Shown: positions 17,554 to 26,111 of the stretch, in pieces | Layout of the letters: each line of letters begins with the position of its first letter | Numbering within the stretch: the first letter of the stretch is position 1 | NCBI RefSeq assembly: GCF_014652795.1 | Contig: NZ_BMZM01000002.1 | Span: forward strand, 684,025-748,024 | From: Kushneria pakistanensis | GTDB taxonomy: Bacteria > Pseudomonadota > Gammaproteobacteria > Pseudomonadales > Halomonadaceae | Direction: 5' to 3' | DNA: 64,000 nucleotides | Notes under the pieces: model-generated | Database searches by the model: none | Told to the model about the DNA's origin: nothing | What the model saw: the letters and a program-made list of their open reading frames with translations, nothing else | Made by a program: the position numbers and the translations under genes

Positions 17554-18456
17554 ATGACCGCCATACTCGCGATCCTGCCCATCTTCACGCTGATCGTGGT
17601 CGGCTATGTGCTGGGCTGGCGGCAGTGGTTGACGCCGTCCAGTGCGGGTGGACTTTCCTGGGTGACCTTCAAGCTCTTTCTGCCCTGCCTTTTGCTGACC
17701 GGCATTGCGCGTGCCCCGCTGGGAGATGCGCTCTCGCCGCTGCTGCTGGTGGTTTATTTCGTGCCGGCGCTGCTGCTCTTTGCCGGCTTCAATCTCTATA
17801 TCCGTCGGCGGACGGGACAGGCGTCTGCCATCGGGCTGTCGGCGAGCTATTCCAACAACGTGCTGATCGGCATTCCACTGGTCACGGCGCTGTTTGGTGC
17901 CCAGGGGCTGGTCTATCTCTTTGCGCTGCTGGCGGTCCACAGCCTGATCCTGTTTTCGACCCAGTCGCTGTATGCCGCGCTTGGCCAGGGCCGTGAGCAG
18001 CGGCCAAACGTGTTGAGCCTTCTGAAAACGCTGGCCAATCCGCTGGTGGTGGGCCTGCTGCTGGGGGGGTTGATCAACGTGACCGGGCTATCGCTGCCCG
18101 ACCCGCTATGGCAGGTGCTGGACTGGCTGGCGCGTGCAGGCCTGCCGTGTGCGCTGATCGTGGTCGGCGTGGGGCTGACCCGCTATCGGCTTCGCACCTC
18201 GCCCACCATCTGGGCGGTTTGTGTCGGCAAGCTCATGATCTTTCCGTTGATGGTACTGGCGCTGGGCAGTCTCATGCCGGGGCTTTCACCGCTGGCGCTG
18301 CATGTTCTGGTGCTGGCGGCTGCCGGGCCGATCGGGGTGAATGTGCTGGCCTTTGCTCAACCCGGCGAGGAGCAGCACACCGTGGGCGCGAGCATCTTTT
18401 TGTCGACGCTGCTGGCCGCGGGCACGCTGCCGCTGTGGATGCTGGCGATGGGCTAG
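17554..18456 (+). CDS. AEC (auxin efflux carrier) family transporter
   Basis: A 300-residue AEC-family permease with about ten membrane helices in two five-helix halves. The family feature NNVLIGIPLVTALFG is at about residues 104-118 and its counterpart AAGPIGVNVLAFA in the second half. Bacterial members carry malate, malonate or other organic acids. It lies 89 bp after the amidase and may be co-transcribed from the sigma-54 promoter, so it may move the amidase substrate or product. The start ATG 17554 has AGGGAG upstream; the upstream ATG at 17428 lies inside the amidase gene. It converges with puuE. Confidence 0.85.
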   Translation: MTAILAILPIFTLIVVGYVLGWRQWLTPSSAGGLSWVTFKLFLPCLLLTGIARAPLGDALSPLLLVVYFVPALLLFAGFNLYIRRRTGQASAIGLSASYSNNVLIGIPLVTALFGAQGLVYLFALLAVHSLILFSTQSLYAALGQGREQRPNVLSLLKTLANPLVVGLLLGGLINVTGLSLPDPLWQVLDWLARAGLPCALIVVGVGLTRYRLRTSPTIWAVCVGKLMIFPLMVLALGSLMPGLSPLALHVLVLAAAGPIGVNVLAFAQPGEEQHTVGASIFLSTLLAAGTLPLWMLAMG

Positions 18457-18496
18457 CCCGCCGCACCTGCAGCGGGCCAGAACGTGGTGCGAAAAC

Positions 18497-19438
18497 TCAG
18501 CGCGGCGTCAGCGCGTGATGCTCGTGCCAGTGGCGGGCGATATCCACGCGGCGGGTGACCCACACCCGGTCGTGCGCCTCGATGTGATCAAGAAAGCGCT
18601 GCAGGGCGCGAAAGCGTCCGGGCCGGCCGATCAGGCGGCAGTGCAGGCCGACCGAGAGCATCTTGGGTGACTCGGCGCCTTCCTCGTAGAGCACATCAAA
18701 GGCGTCGCGCAGATAGGCAAAAAACGGATCGCCGTAGTTGAACCCGCCTGCCGAGGCAAAGCGCATGTCGTTGGTGTCCAGCGTGTAGGGCACGATCAGA
18801 TGATCACGCGCCTCACCCTCGGCGTTGCTGACCCTTGTCCAGAAGGGCAGGTCATCACCGTAGTAGTCCGAGTCATAGAGAAAATGTTCATGCTCGCCTA
18901 CCAGAGCGCGGGTATTGGGGCTGTCACGCCCGGTATACCACCCCAGCGGCAACTCTCCGGTCAGGGTCTTATGCAGCTCGAGCGCCTGCACCATCATGGT
19001 GCGCTCCTGCTCGACGCTCATGTCCTGATAATGAATCCAGCGCAGGCCGTGACAGGCGATCTCGTGGCCGGCCTCCTGAAAGGCGCTGACCACTTCCGGA
19101 TGGCGCGCCATCGCCATGGTGACGCCAAAGACCGTCAGCGGCAGGTTACGACGCTCGAATTCGCGCAGGATGCGCCACACGCCGGCCCGCGAGCCGTACT
19201 CGTAGAGCGACTCCAGACTCATGTGGCGATCGGGGTAGGGCGCGGCACCGATGATGTCGGAGAGAAACGTCTCGCTGTGGGCATCGCCGTGCAGCACGCT
19301 GTTCTCGCCGCCTTCCTCGTAGTTGAGCACAAACTGTACCGCCACCCGGGCGCGTCCGGGCCATTTCGGGTCCGGCGGATTGGCGCCATGGCCGTGCAGG
19401 TCGCGGGGGTAGTTGTCCAGGTAAAGGTCGTGGTTCAT
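18497..19438 (-). CDS. puuE: Allantoinase, polysaccharide-deacetylase type (PuuE)
   Basis: A 313-residue NodB-fold hydrolase of the PuuE group, which opens the ring of (S)-allantoin to allantoate without being related to the amidohydrolase-type allantoinase. Family landmarks are the N-terminal YPRDLHGHGANPPDPKWPG, NYEEGGENSVLHGD, YEYGSRAGVWRI, ACHGLRWIHYQDM and GWYTGRDSPNTR. Conserved His and Asp/Glu residues of the metal-free PuuE pocket lie in these stretches. The ATG overlaps the stop of the racemase gene by four bases (ATGA). Its product feeds the allantoate amidohydrolase at 13849. Confidence 0.92.
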   Translation of the reverse strand: MNHDLYLDNYPRDLHGHGANPPDPKWPGRARVAVQFVLNYEEGGENSVLHGDAHSETFLSDIIGAAPYPDRHMSLESLYEYGSRAGVWRILREFERRNLPLTVFGVTMAMARHPEVVSAFQEAGHEIACHGLRWIHYQDMSVEQERTMMVQALELHKTLTGELPLGWYTGRDSPNTRALVGEHEHFLYDSDYYGDDLPFWTRVSNAEGEARDHLIVPYTLDTNDMRFASAGGFNYGDPFFAYLRDAFDVLYEEGAESPKMLSVGLHCRLIGRPGRFRALQRFLDHIEAHDRVWVTRRVDIARHWHEHHALTPR

Positions 19439-20190
19439 GAAGTGCTCCGGCTCAGGTGTTCAAAGGCGCCGTAGAGGGGCTTGGCCAGCGGGGCGGCGCG
19501 GTCGCCGCGTTTGGAGACCGGGTAGCCGGTGGCGCTGACGGCCTCCAGCAGGGCCACGCCTGCCGTGACACCATCAATGACCGGCACACCCAGCGTTTCC
19601 CCCAGCCGCTCGGCCAGCTCACTCATGCCGGCACAGCCCAGCAGGATGGCGTCGCTGTCATCCACCTCAAGTGCGGCGCGACAGGCGGCCAGCAGCGTCT
19701 CATACACGCTGTCATCCTCGGATTCAAAGGCAGCTACCGGCAGCTCGCAGGCGTGCAGCCCGGCGCACTGCTCGCGCTTGCCATACTCGTGCAACAGCCG
19801 CTCGGCAATGGGCAGCGTACGCGCAAGCGTAGTCACCACCGAGAAACGCCGCGCCACCATGGCCGCCATCTGCATGCCGGCTTCTGCCACACCCATCACC
19901 GGCACCGGGGAAATCTCGCGGGCGGCGGCCAGGCCCGGGTCGCCAAAACAGGCAATCAGGTAACCATCGACGCGGGTGTCGCCGTGTTCGGTCTCGATCA
20001 TGCGCTCTAAAAGTCCCGGGACGGCAATGGCCTCATCAAAGTGGCCCTCAAGGCTCGCCGGGCCGTGACGCGAGGTATGCATGATGATCTCGCCGCGCGA
20101 CACGCCTCGGGCGCTGGTGGCAATGCCTTCGCTCATGGCAGTGCTGGTATTGGGGTTAATGACACAGATGGTCGGGGGTTGAGACGTCAT
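19435..20190 (-). CDS. Asp/Glu-hydantoin racemase family (probable allantoin racemase)
   Basis: A 251-residue racemase with two catalytic cysteines, C81 in YLIACFGDPGL and C186 in AILLGCAGMSEL, which act as the acid/base pair. The N-terminus ICVINPNTSTAMSEGI is the phosphate-like binding loop of the hydantoin-racemase group. Between the GntR and puuE genes, overlapping both by four bases, it most likely interconverts R- and S-allantoin so that PuuE can use both; this is inference from context. Hydantoin racemase activity is the alternative. Confidence 0.85.
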   Translation of the reverse strand: MTSQPPTICVINPNTSTAMSEGIATSARGVSRGEIIMHTSRHGPASLEGHFDEAIAVPGLLERMIETEHGDTRVDGYLIACFGDPGLAAAREISPVPVMGVAEAGMQMAAMVARRFSVVTTLARTLPIAERLLHEYGKREQCAGLHACELPVAAFESEDDSVYETLLAACRAALEVDDSDAILLGCAGMSELAERLGETLGVPVIDGVTAGVALLEAVSATGYPVSKRGDRAAPLAKPLYGAFEHLSRSTS

Positions 20191-20909
20191 GACACGTTTT
20201 GCTCGCGGTGGTGGCCAAAAAGATGTTCAAAGTCGGGCAGGGCATCGCCGCTGGCGGTGAAATCAAGGCTTGCCTCGATGTCGGCCAGGTGCTGATGCAT
20301 CCAGTGCTGCACGGGGGCCAGCGCTTCTGCCTTCAGCAGCTCGATGAGGGTCTGATGTTCGCAGGGGCAGCCGGCCTGCCCGCGCCCATAGACGGCAATG
20401 ATCAGGGAGGTACGCGATATCAGCTGGGAAAGTGCGTCCGACAGCGAGGCATTGCCGGCAATGGCCATCAGCCGGGTGTGAAAGCGGGCCGACAGGCGTA
20501 TGGCCTGCTCGCGGCTGGCGTGGCGCTCCTGCTCGGCAATCTGCTTGAGTGCCTGCACATCTTCCAGGGTGATATACCTCATGACCTCGGCCAGCAGCGC
20601 CCCTTCAAGCACGCGTCGCGCCCTGAAGACGTCACGCGCCTCACCAGGGGTGGGGCTTGTGATCTGGGCGCCGCGATGGGTGCGAAGCGTCACCAGCTGC
20701 TCCAGCGCCAGACGCTGCAGTACGCGCCGCACGGTGGTACGACTCACCCCAAAGGCGCCGGCCAGTGCATCTTCCGGCAGACGGGCGCCCGGGGAGAGAC
20801 GATGCTCCACGATGGCCTCCCACAGTGCCTGATAGATCGCGTCATCGCTGCGCGCGTCACGTCCGGTGGCAAGACCGGCCAGCAGATGAAACTGACGGGT
20901 ATCGTTCAT
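20187..20909 (-). CDS. GntR-family regulator (FCD type) of the ureide genes
   Basis: A 240-residue regulator with a winged helix-turn-helix (residues about 15-85, DALAGAFGVSRTTVRRVLQRL) and an all-helical FCD effector domain (about 90-220). The latter has the HTRLMAIAGN and LISRTSLIIAVY helices that bind a metal and a small acid. The ATG at 20909 has AGGAG upstream; a longer reading to 21050 runs over the promoter. It is the first gene of the gntR-racemase-puuE operon and divergent from the NCS1 permease. Near-identical palindromes lie on both promoters, so it probably represses both directions until a ureide effector binds. Confidence 0.88.
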   Translation of the reverse strand: MNDTRQFHLLAGLATGRDARSDDAIYQALWEAIVEHRLSPGARLPEDALAGAFGVSRTTVRRVLQRLALEQLVTLRTHRGAQITSPTPGEARDVFRARRVLEGALLAEVMRYITLEDVQALKQIAEQERHASREQAIRLSARFHTRLMAIAGNASLSDALSQLISRTSLIIAVYGRGQAGCPCEHQTLIELLKAEALAPVQHWMHQHLADIEASLDFTASGDALPDFEHLFGHHREQNVS

Positions 20910-20952
20910 GAGGCTCCTGTCATGCTGTTCCTGTCGGATAGCTGCCTTGAGA

Positions 20953-20962
20953 TTGTATACAA
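20953..20962. promoter_or_regulatory. GntR-type operator, copy 1
   Basis: TTGTATACAA is a perfect 10-bp palindrome lying directly against the -12 element of the sigma-54 promoter for the gntR operon. A nine-of-ten copy is found at 21265-21274 on the opposite promoter. The TTGT-ACAA halves suit FCD-type GntR proteins. Confidence 0.65.
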
Positions 20963-20977
20963 GCATTTTCCATGCCA
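20962..20977 (-). promoter_or_regulatory. Sigma-54 type promoter of gntR-racemase-puuE
   Basis: On the minus strand TGGCATGGAAAATGCT carries GG and GC 12 bp apart and matches the RpoN consensus at all but two conserved bases. The expected start point is near 20951, about 42 bases before the GntR ATG. Confidence 0.6.
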
Positions 20978-21063
20978 CTGCCTTCAAACGCCTGTCGCGG
21001 ACAGATGATGCAGAAAAGGGCGCCCTCAAAACGAGCCGGTGCCAGCACAATGACGACCAAAAG

Positions 21064-21111
21064 GGCGCCTTTTTGGTGCATATCGTGACGTTGTAGCACT
21101 TTTATGGTGCA
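21064..21111. promoter_or_regulatory. Two NtrC-like sites between the divergent sigma-54 promoters
   Basis: AGCACT-TTTAT-GGTGCA at 21095-21111 matches TGCACY-N5-GGTGCA at 11 of 12 positions. GGCGCC-TTTTT-GGTGCA at 21064-21080 matches 10 of 12. The centres are 31 bp apart, about three helical turns, as in classical NtrC enhancer pairs. They lie roughly 120 and 150 bp from the gntR start point. Confidence 0.5.
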
Positions 21112-21253
21112 CGCATGATGCGGCCTTTCGACCTTGGTCGTAGCCCTCTGGCGCACTGGAAACGCTCGGCAAGCGGCCTCGTCAGTCAAAAAATATCGAC
21201 ACAACAACACCTTGTGGCCCGAGAACAAATTTTTACCTGCGTTGGCGTCAATC

Positions 21254-21269
21254 TGGCACGGGGATTGTA
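21254..21269 (+). promoter_or_regulatory. Sigma-54 type promoter of the NCS1 permease gene
   Basis: TGGCACGGGGATTGTA equals the RpoN consensus except that the -12 GC reads GT. The -12 part overlaps the GntR-type operator. The permease ATG is about 85 bases downstream. Confidence 0.5.
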
Positions 21270-21274
21270 TACGA
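21265..21274. promoter_or_regulatory. GntR-type operator, copy 2
   Basis: TTGTATACGA differs from the perfect palindrome at 20953 by one base and covers the -12 element of the permease promoter, a position where bound repressor should block RNA polymerase. Confidence 0.6.
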
Positions 21275-21354
21275 ATGAAGTGACAGACGATGTCGGCCAT
21301 CCGGCCATCGCAGGGCTGCCCGCGGCAGCGTAACGATCCTTCATGGAGTCGCTC

Positions 21355-22815
21355 ATGAACAGCATCAAGACCGAGGGGCAGATGCCCGCAGCGCCCGATC
21401 CGCACCTCTATAACGAGGATCTGGCCCCGGCCCGGCAGAACTGGAACGCCTACAATATTTTCGCCTTCTGGATGGCCGATATTCACAGCGTTGGTGGCTA
21501 CGTGCTGGCGGCCAGTCTGTTCGGCCTCGGGCTGATGGGCTGGCAGGTGCTGATTTCCCTGCTGGTCGGCATTCTGGTGGTGCAGTGCTTTGCCAACGCC
21601 GTGGCGCGGCCCAGCCAGCGCACGGGCGTGCCCTTTCCGGTCATCTGTCGCATGGCCTTTGGTACGAAGGGCGCCAACGTGCCGGCGGTCATTCGCGGCA
21701 TTATCGCGGTGGTGTGGTACGGCATTCAGACCTGGCTTGCCTCCAACGCGCTGCTGCTGGTATTGCTGCGCTGGTTCCCGGGGCTCGAGTCCTGGACCCA
21801 AGTGAGCTTTGTCGGTCTGTCGGCGCTGGGCTGGTTCTGCTTTGCACTGATGTGGGTACTGCAGGCGCTGGTCTTCTGGCGCGGCATGGACACCATCCGC
21901 CGTTTCAACGACTGGGCGGGCCCGCTGGTCTACGCCGTCATGTTTGCCCTGGCCGGCTGGATCGTCTGGAGTGCCGGTCCGAGCAACATCAGCCTGTCGC
22001 TGTCGAGTCAGACACTCAGCGGTGGTGAAGCGCTGTGGCAGATGGTGGTGGCGGCGGTGCTGGTGGCCGGTTATTTTGCCGGTCCGACGCTCAACTTTGG
22101 TGACTTCTCGCGCTACTGCGCCACCGAGAAGGCCGTGCGTCGCGGCAACTTCTGGGGCCTGCCGGTCAACTTTCTGGTGTTCTCCATCATCACTGTGGTG
22201 GTGGTCTCCGGCACGCCGCAGATCTTTGGTGAAATGTTGACCGACCCGATCGAGACCGTGGCCCGCATCGACAGTGCAACGGCCGCCGTACTGGGTGTCT
22301 TTGCCTTTGTGGCCGCCACCATCGGCATCAACATCGTGGCCAACTTTGTCGCCCCGGCCTTTGACTTCTCCCACGTTGCGCCCGAAAAGATCAGCTGGCG
22401 CATGGGTGGGATGATCGCCGCGGTCGGCTCGATCTTTCTCACGCCGTGGAATCTGTTCAACAATCCCGAACTGATCCATTACACGGTGGGCGTGCTGGCC
22501 GGTCTGATCGGGCCGCTCTACGGCATTATCCTCATGGACTTCTACAAGGTGCGCCGCCAGAAGATCGATCTGGATGCGCTCTTTTCCTCCGATGCCGCCA
22601 GCGCCTACCACTACCAGGGTGGCGTCAATCCGGTCGCGCTGCGATCCCTGATCATGGGCGGTCTGGTGAGTATTCCGATCAGCCTTGCACCGCTGGGTGA
22701 TATCAGCAGCTTTGCCGTGTTCTTCGGCGGCGGTGTGGCGGCGCTGGCTCACGGCTGGCAGTCCGGACTCTGGCGTCGCAACGCCGCCGGAAAGGCCGCC
22801 GCCTCACGTTCATAG
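21355..22815 (+). CDS. NCS1-family permease (allantoin/purine-hydantoin type)
   Basis: A 486-residue NCS1 (nucleobase-cation symport-1) transporter with about 12 helices. The N-terminal PHLYNEDLAPARQNWNAYNIFAFWMADIHSV is the family signature; the helix-1 residues NIFAFWMADIHS and YGIQTWL of helix 3 line the substrate pocket in Mhp1-type proteins. The conserved LNFGDFSRY segment in the middle is also present. It probably brings in allantoin by proton or sodium symport, since it is divergent from an allantoinase operon and shares GntR operators with it. ATG 21355 was chosen over 21343 because GGAG lies seven bases before it. A strong terminator follows. Confidence 0.88.
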   Translation: MNSIKTEGQMPAAPDPHLYNEDLAPARQNWNAYNIFAFWMADIHSVGGYVLAASLFGLGLMGWQVLISLLVGILVVQCFANAVARPSQRTGVPFPVICRMAFGTKGANVPAVIRGIIAVVWYGIQTWLASNALLLVLLRWFPGLESWTQVSFVGLSALGWFCFALMWVLQALVFWRGMDTIRRFNDWAGPLVYAVMFALAGWIVWSAGPSNISLSLSSQTLSGGEALWQMVVAAVLVAGYFAGPTLNFGDFSRYCATEKAVRRGNFWGLPVNFLVFSIITVVVVSGTPQIFGEMLTDPIETVARIDSATAAVLGVFAFVAATIGINIVANFVAPAFDFSHVAPEKISWRMGGMIAAVGSIFLTPWNLFNNPELIHYTVGVLAGLIGPLYGIILMDFYKVRRQKIDLDALFSSDAASAYHYQGGVNPVALRSLIMGGLVSIPISLAPLGDISSFAVFFGGGVAALAHGWQSGLWRRNAAGKAAASRS

Positions 22816-22833
22816 GCGTCAGGGGGCTGCGAC

Positions 22834-22871
22834 GGGCATCAGGTGTTACACGACACCTGATGCCCTTTTTT
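22834..22871 (+). terminator. Rho-independent terminator after the NCS1 permease gene
   Basis: A perfect 13-bp stem, GGGCATCAGGTGT / ACACCTGATGCCC, with a 6-base loop and a TTTTTT tail. Confidence 0.92.
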
Positions 22872-22983
22872 ATGGGCAGCTCCCGGGATGGCCGGGCCAG
22901 AAGCAGTTATTCGACTTTAGCCGTAAAGGGTCGGTGTCTATACTGCACGGCTCACAAGGTGCCCACTGTATTTCGAGGTTGTC

Positions 22984-24183
22984 ATGTCACTGCCCCTGAT
23001 CGCTCTGGCCATTGCCGCTTTCGGCATTGGCACGACCGAATTCGTGATTCTGGGCCTGCTCACCGGCGTGGCCGATGACCTGGGGGTCTCGGTGCCGGCG
23101 GCCGGCTATCTGGTGTCGGGCTACGCCATGGGCGTGGTGGTCGGCGCGCCGCTGTTGGCGGTCATCACGTCGAAATGGCCGCGCAAGCCCACGCTGATCA
23201 TGCTGATGGGCATCTTTATCGTCGGCAACGTGCTGTGTGCGCTGGCACCGGACTATCTCAGCCTGATGGCGGCGCGCGTGGTGACGTCGTTTTCCCACGG
23301 TGCCTTTTTCGGTATCGCCTCGGTTACGGCAGCAGGTCTTGTGGTGCCTGAAAAGCGCGGACAGGCGATCTCGCTGGTGTTTGCAGGGCTGACGCTGGCA
23401 AGCGTATTGGGCGTGCCGCTGGGCTCGGCGATCGGTCAGGCGCTCGGCTGGCGCGCCTCCTTCTGGAGCGTGGCGGCCATCGGCGTGGTGGCCATTCTGG
23501 CGCTCTGGCAGTGGCTGCCCTTGAGCCTGCCGCGCAATGAAGGCGGGATCATGGGCGAGTTTCGCGTGTTGAAGGAAGGGTCGGTGCTGCTGGCACTGGG
23601 ACTGAGCGTGCTGGCCTCGATCTCGATGTTTACCGTCGTGACCTATATCGAACCGATGCTCTCGACGCTGACCGGCGTCGGCGGACTCTGGATCACGCTG
23701 ATCATGGCCATTTATGGCCTGGGGCTGACCGCCGGCAGCATTCTGGGCGGACGCCTGGGGCATCGCGCCCTGATGCCGGTACTGATGAAGCTGATGCTGG
23801 GCACCGGGGTGATTCTGGTGATCATGTCGTTCACGCTCTTTTCGCTGGTGCCGGCGATGCTGACCATTTTCCTGTGGGCGGCCATCTCCTTTGCCATCAT
23901 GCCGCTTTTGCAGCTGCTGGTGGTGGACCAGGCCGCCGAGGCGCCCAACCTGGCCTCGACGCTCAATCAGAGTGCCTTCAATCTGGGCAATGCCACCGGC
24001 GCCAGCGTGGGCGGGGTGGTCATCAGTGCGGGCCTGCCGATGCACACTATCCCTCTGGCCGGCGCCATCGTGATCGTGGCCAATATCGGTCTGACGATGC
24101 TGGCCTGGCGGGTCATGCAGCGGCGCAGCGCCCGGCGTCAGGCCGAATACGATGCAGCGCACGCCGCTGCCACGGTGTCGTAG
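22984..24183 (+). CDS. MFS transporter, AraJ/YdhP-like (DHA1)
   Basis: A 399-residue major facilitator with 12 helices. The opening IALAIAAFGIGTTEFVILGLL, containing GTTEFV, is the hallmark of the AraJ/YdhP/Bcr-like exporters, and helix 4-5 carries HGAFFGIASVTA. Such proteins export sugars, arabinosides, drugs or purine analogues. The start ATG 22984 has CGAGG upstream. It is a single gene with its own promoter region after the preceding terminator, and it converges with the dctM gene two bases away. Substrate unknown. Confidence 0.85.
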   Translation: MSLPLIALAIAAFGIGTTEFVILGLLTGVADDLGVSVPAAGYLVSGYAMGVVVGAPLLAVITSKWPRKPTLIMLMGIFIVGNVLCALAPDYLSLMAARVVTSFSHGAFFGIASVTAAGLVVPEKRGQAISLVFAGLTLASVLGVPLGSAIGQALGWRASFWSVAAIGVVAILALWQWLPLSLPRNEGGIMGEFRVLKEGSVLLALGLSVLASISMFTVVTYIEPMLSTLTGVGGLWITLIMAIYGLGLTAGSILGGRLGHRALMPVLMKLMLGTGVILVIMSFTLFSLVPAMLTIFLWAAISFAIMPLLQLLVVDQAAEAPNLASTLNQSAFNLGNATGASVGGVVISAGLPMHTIPLAGAIVIVANIGLTMLAWRVMQRRSARRQAEYDAAHAAATVS

Positions 24184-24185
24184 GC

Positions 24186-25493
24186 TCAGCCGCTCTCGGG
24201 CCCGAAGGTCTGGGGCAGATACAGGATCAGGTCGGGGAAGAAGATCAGCGCCACGATCACGCCCAGCATCACCAGCAGATAGAGCATGGTGGTGCCCAGT
24301 GCCTGCAACAGCGGTATGCCGCCAATGCGTGCCGAGATCATCAGACACAGCCCGTAGGGCGGCGTGATCAGCCCAAGGCCGAGTGCCATGACGCTGATCA
24401 CGCCAAACTGCAGCGGATCGATCCCCGCCTGAGCGGCCAGCGGCTGGAAGATGGGTGCCAGAATCGCCATCGCCGGCAGCGAGTCCATGAAGGTGCCGAC
24501 CAGCAGCATGACCAGGGCAATCACGATCAGGAGCACGGTCGGGTCGGTGATCTCAACGCCCACCATCAACTGCGGCGGAATGCGGTAGAAGCTGATCAGA
24601 TAACCAAAGATCGCCGCGCCCACCAGGCTGAACAGCGACAGCGAACAGAGCCGGACGGTATCGGTCGAGGCGTCCAGCACACTCTTGAAGCTCAGCTCGC
24701 GATAGACCACAAACCCCAGTACCAGCGCATACAACACCGCCATCACGGCTGCCTCGGTCGGCGTGACGATGCCCAGCGTGATGCCGCCGATGATCAGGAT
24801 CGGAATGCCGGCGGCCAGCAGGCCATCCTTGCCGGAATACAGAATTTCCCTGAACGTGGCGCGCTTGCGAGTGGGCACGTCATAGCGGCGCACGTAGCCC
24901 AGGTTCATCAAAAGCTGCGTGATGGCAATCAGGATGCCGGGGATGATGCCGCCCAGAAAGAGCCCGGCGATCGAGGTGCTGGTCAGCGCGCCCCAGACGA
25001 TCATGTTGATCGACGGCGGAATGATGATGCCCATCACCGACGAGGCGGCCGTCACCGCCACGCTGAAATGCGCCGGATAGCCTTCCTTTTTCATTGCCGG
25101 AATCAGCACTGTCCCGATCCCGGCGCTGTCGGCGGTCGAGGAGCCCGACACACCGGCAAACAGCATGCTGACCAGCACATTGACGTGCGCCAGTGCCCCC
25201 TTTACATGCCCGACCAGATTGAGACACAGCGTGATCAGGCGGTCGGTAATGCGCGCGGCGTTCATCAGATTGCCGGCCAGCAGAAACAGCGGCACCGCCA
25301 GCAGCACAAACGAGTCCATGCCGTAGTACATGCGCTGGAACAAAATCCAGGGCGTGAGACGCGGGTCGAGCGCGATGATGCCAAACGAGGTCAGCACCAG
25401 CGCCATGGCAATGGGCACGCCCAGAATGATCAGCACGCCCAGCAGTACAAACAGAAGCCACGGCAGCAGAAAAAGCCAATCGGCCGTCATCAT
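24186..25493 (-). CDS. dctM: TRAP transporter large permease (DctM)
   Basis: A 435-residue DctM-type permease with about 12 helices, the translocating subunit of a TRAP transporter that uses the sodium gradient. Landmarks are LFAGVSGSSTADSAGIGTVLIPAM, PPSINMIVWG and GLGLITPPYGLCL. It overlaps dctQ by four bases (ATGA) and is the last gene of a LacI-dctP-dctQ-dctM operon. It faces the MFS gene tail to tail with two bases between and no clear terminator. Confidence 0.92.
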   Translation of the reverse strand: MMTADWLFLLPWLLFVLLGVLIILGVPIAMALVLTSFGIIALDPRLTPWILFQRMYYGMDSFVLLAVPLFLLAGNLMNAARITDRLITLCLNLVGHVKGALAHVNVLVSMLFAGVSGSSTADSAGIGTVLIPAMKKEGYPAHFSVAVTAASSVMGIIIPPSINMIVWGALTSTSIAGLFLGGIIPGILIAITQLLMNLGYVRRYDVPTRKRATFREILYSGKDGLLAAGIPILIIGGITLGIVTPTEAAVMAVLYALVLGFVVYRELSFKSVLDASTDTVRLCSLSLFSLVGAAIFGYLISFYRIPPQLMVGVEITDPTVLLIVIALVMLLVGTFMDSLPAMAILAPIFQPLAAQAGIDPLQFGVISVMALGLGLITPPYGLCLMISARIGGIPLLQALGTTMLYLLVMLGVIVALIFFPDLILYLPQTFGPESG

Positions 25494-26077
25494 GGGCGTG
25501 TCTCCCGTTGGTCGGTCTGTGGGGTATCAATGTCGGTGGTGGGCGGTGCCGTCTCATCGATGTCCGAAGGCGTATCGAGCTCGCGCTCCATGGCGTCCAG
25601 TCCCCGGGTGGCGCTGAGCAGCAGGCGCTGCAGGCTGAACAGCACGATCAACACGCCGCAGACCAGAAACGCCGAGTAGGTCACCACCATCGGCAGCTGT
25701 GAGGCGCTGGCGATGCGGTTGAAGCCGGACCACGCAAACGCCTGGCCGAAGACGATGAACACCACGCCCACCATCAGACAGGCCAGATCGCGCAGCGTCC
25801 GGGTGAAGCGGCCCATGACGCTCTGGCGTGCAAAGGCCTCGAGCACGAAGTGATCGGCGTGCAGCACCCCGATGGCGGTGCCCAGCATGATCATCCACTG
25901 GAAGGCGAAGCGGCTGAGCTCCTCGGTAGCGTAGGCCGCCGGCAGGAACGTCAGGTTACGGCTGGCGATCTGATAGATGATCAGCAGGATAAAGCCCGCC
26001 AGCAGCAGCAACAGCACGACGTTGAGCGCCCGCTCAAGGGCGCGGTTGAACCGGCTCAGGGCCGCGATAAATCCCAT
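25490..26077 (-). CDS. dctQ: TRAP transporter small permease (DctQ)
   Basis: A 195-residue membrane protein with four helices. It has the DctQ features of a short N-terminal RFNRALERALNVVLLLLLAGF helix, the EELSRFAFQWMIMLGTAIG segment and a hydrophilic C-terminal tail rich in Asp, Thr and Pro (about 35 residues). The start ATG 26077 has GAGGAG upstream. It supports the large permease and docks the binding protein. Confidence 0.9.
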   Translation of the reverse strand: MGFIAALSRFNRALERALNVVLLLLLAGFILLIIYQIASRNLTFLPAAYATEELSRFAFQWMIMLGTAIGVLHADHFVLEAFARQSVMGRFTRTLRDLACLMVGVVFIVFGQAFAWSGFNRIASASQLPMVVTYSAFLVCGVLIVLFSLQRLLLSATRGLDAMERELDTPSDIDETAPPTTDIDTPQTDQRETRP

Positions 26078-26111
26078 GGCACGTCTCCTCAATCGGTGTT
26101 GATGATCAGCG

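Noticed and set aside
20920-22752. 610-codon open frame antisense to the NCS1 permease
   Set aside because: His/Gln/Arg-rich composition without hydrophobic core is the shadow of a GC-rich membrane-protein gene; the opposite strand has clear family motifs.
23874-25679. 601-codon frame across the MFS/dctM junction
   Set aside because: Spans two convergent real genes out of frame and has no recognisable domain.
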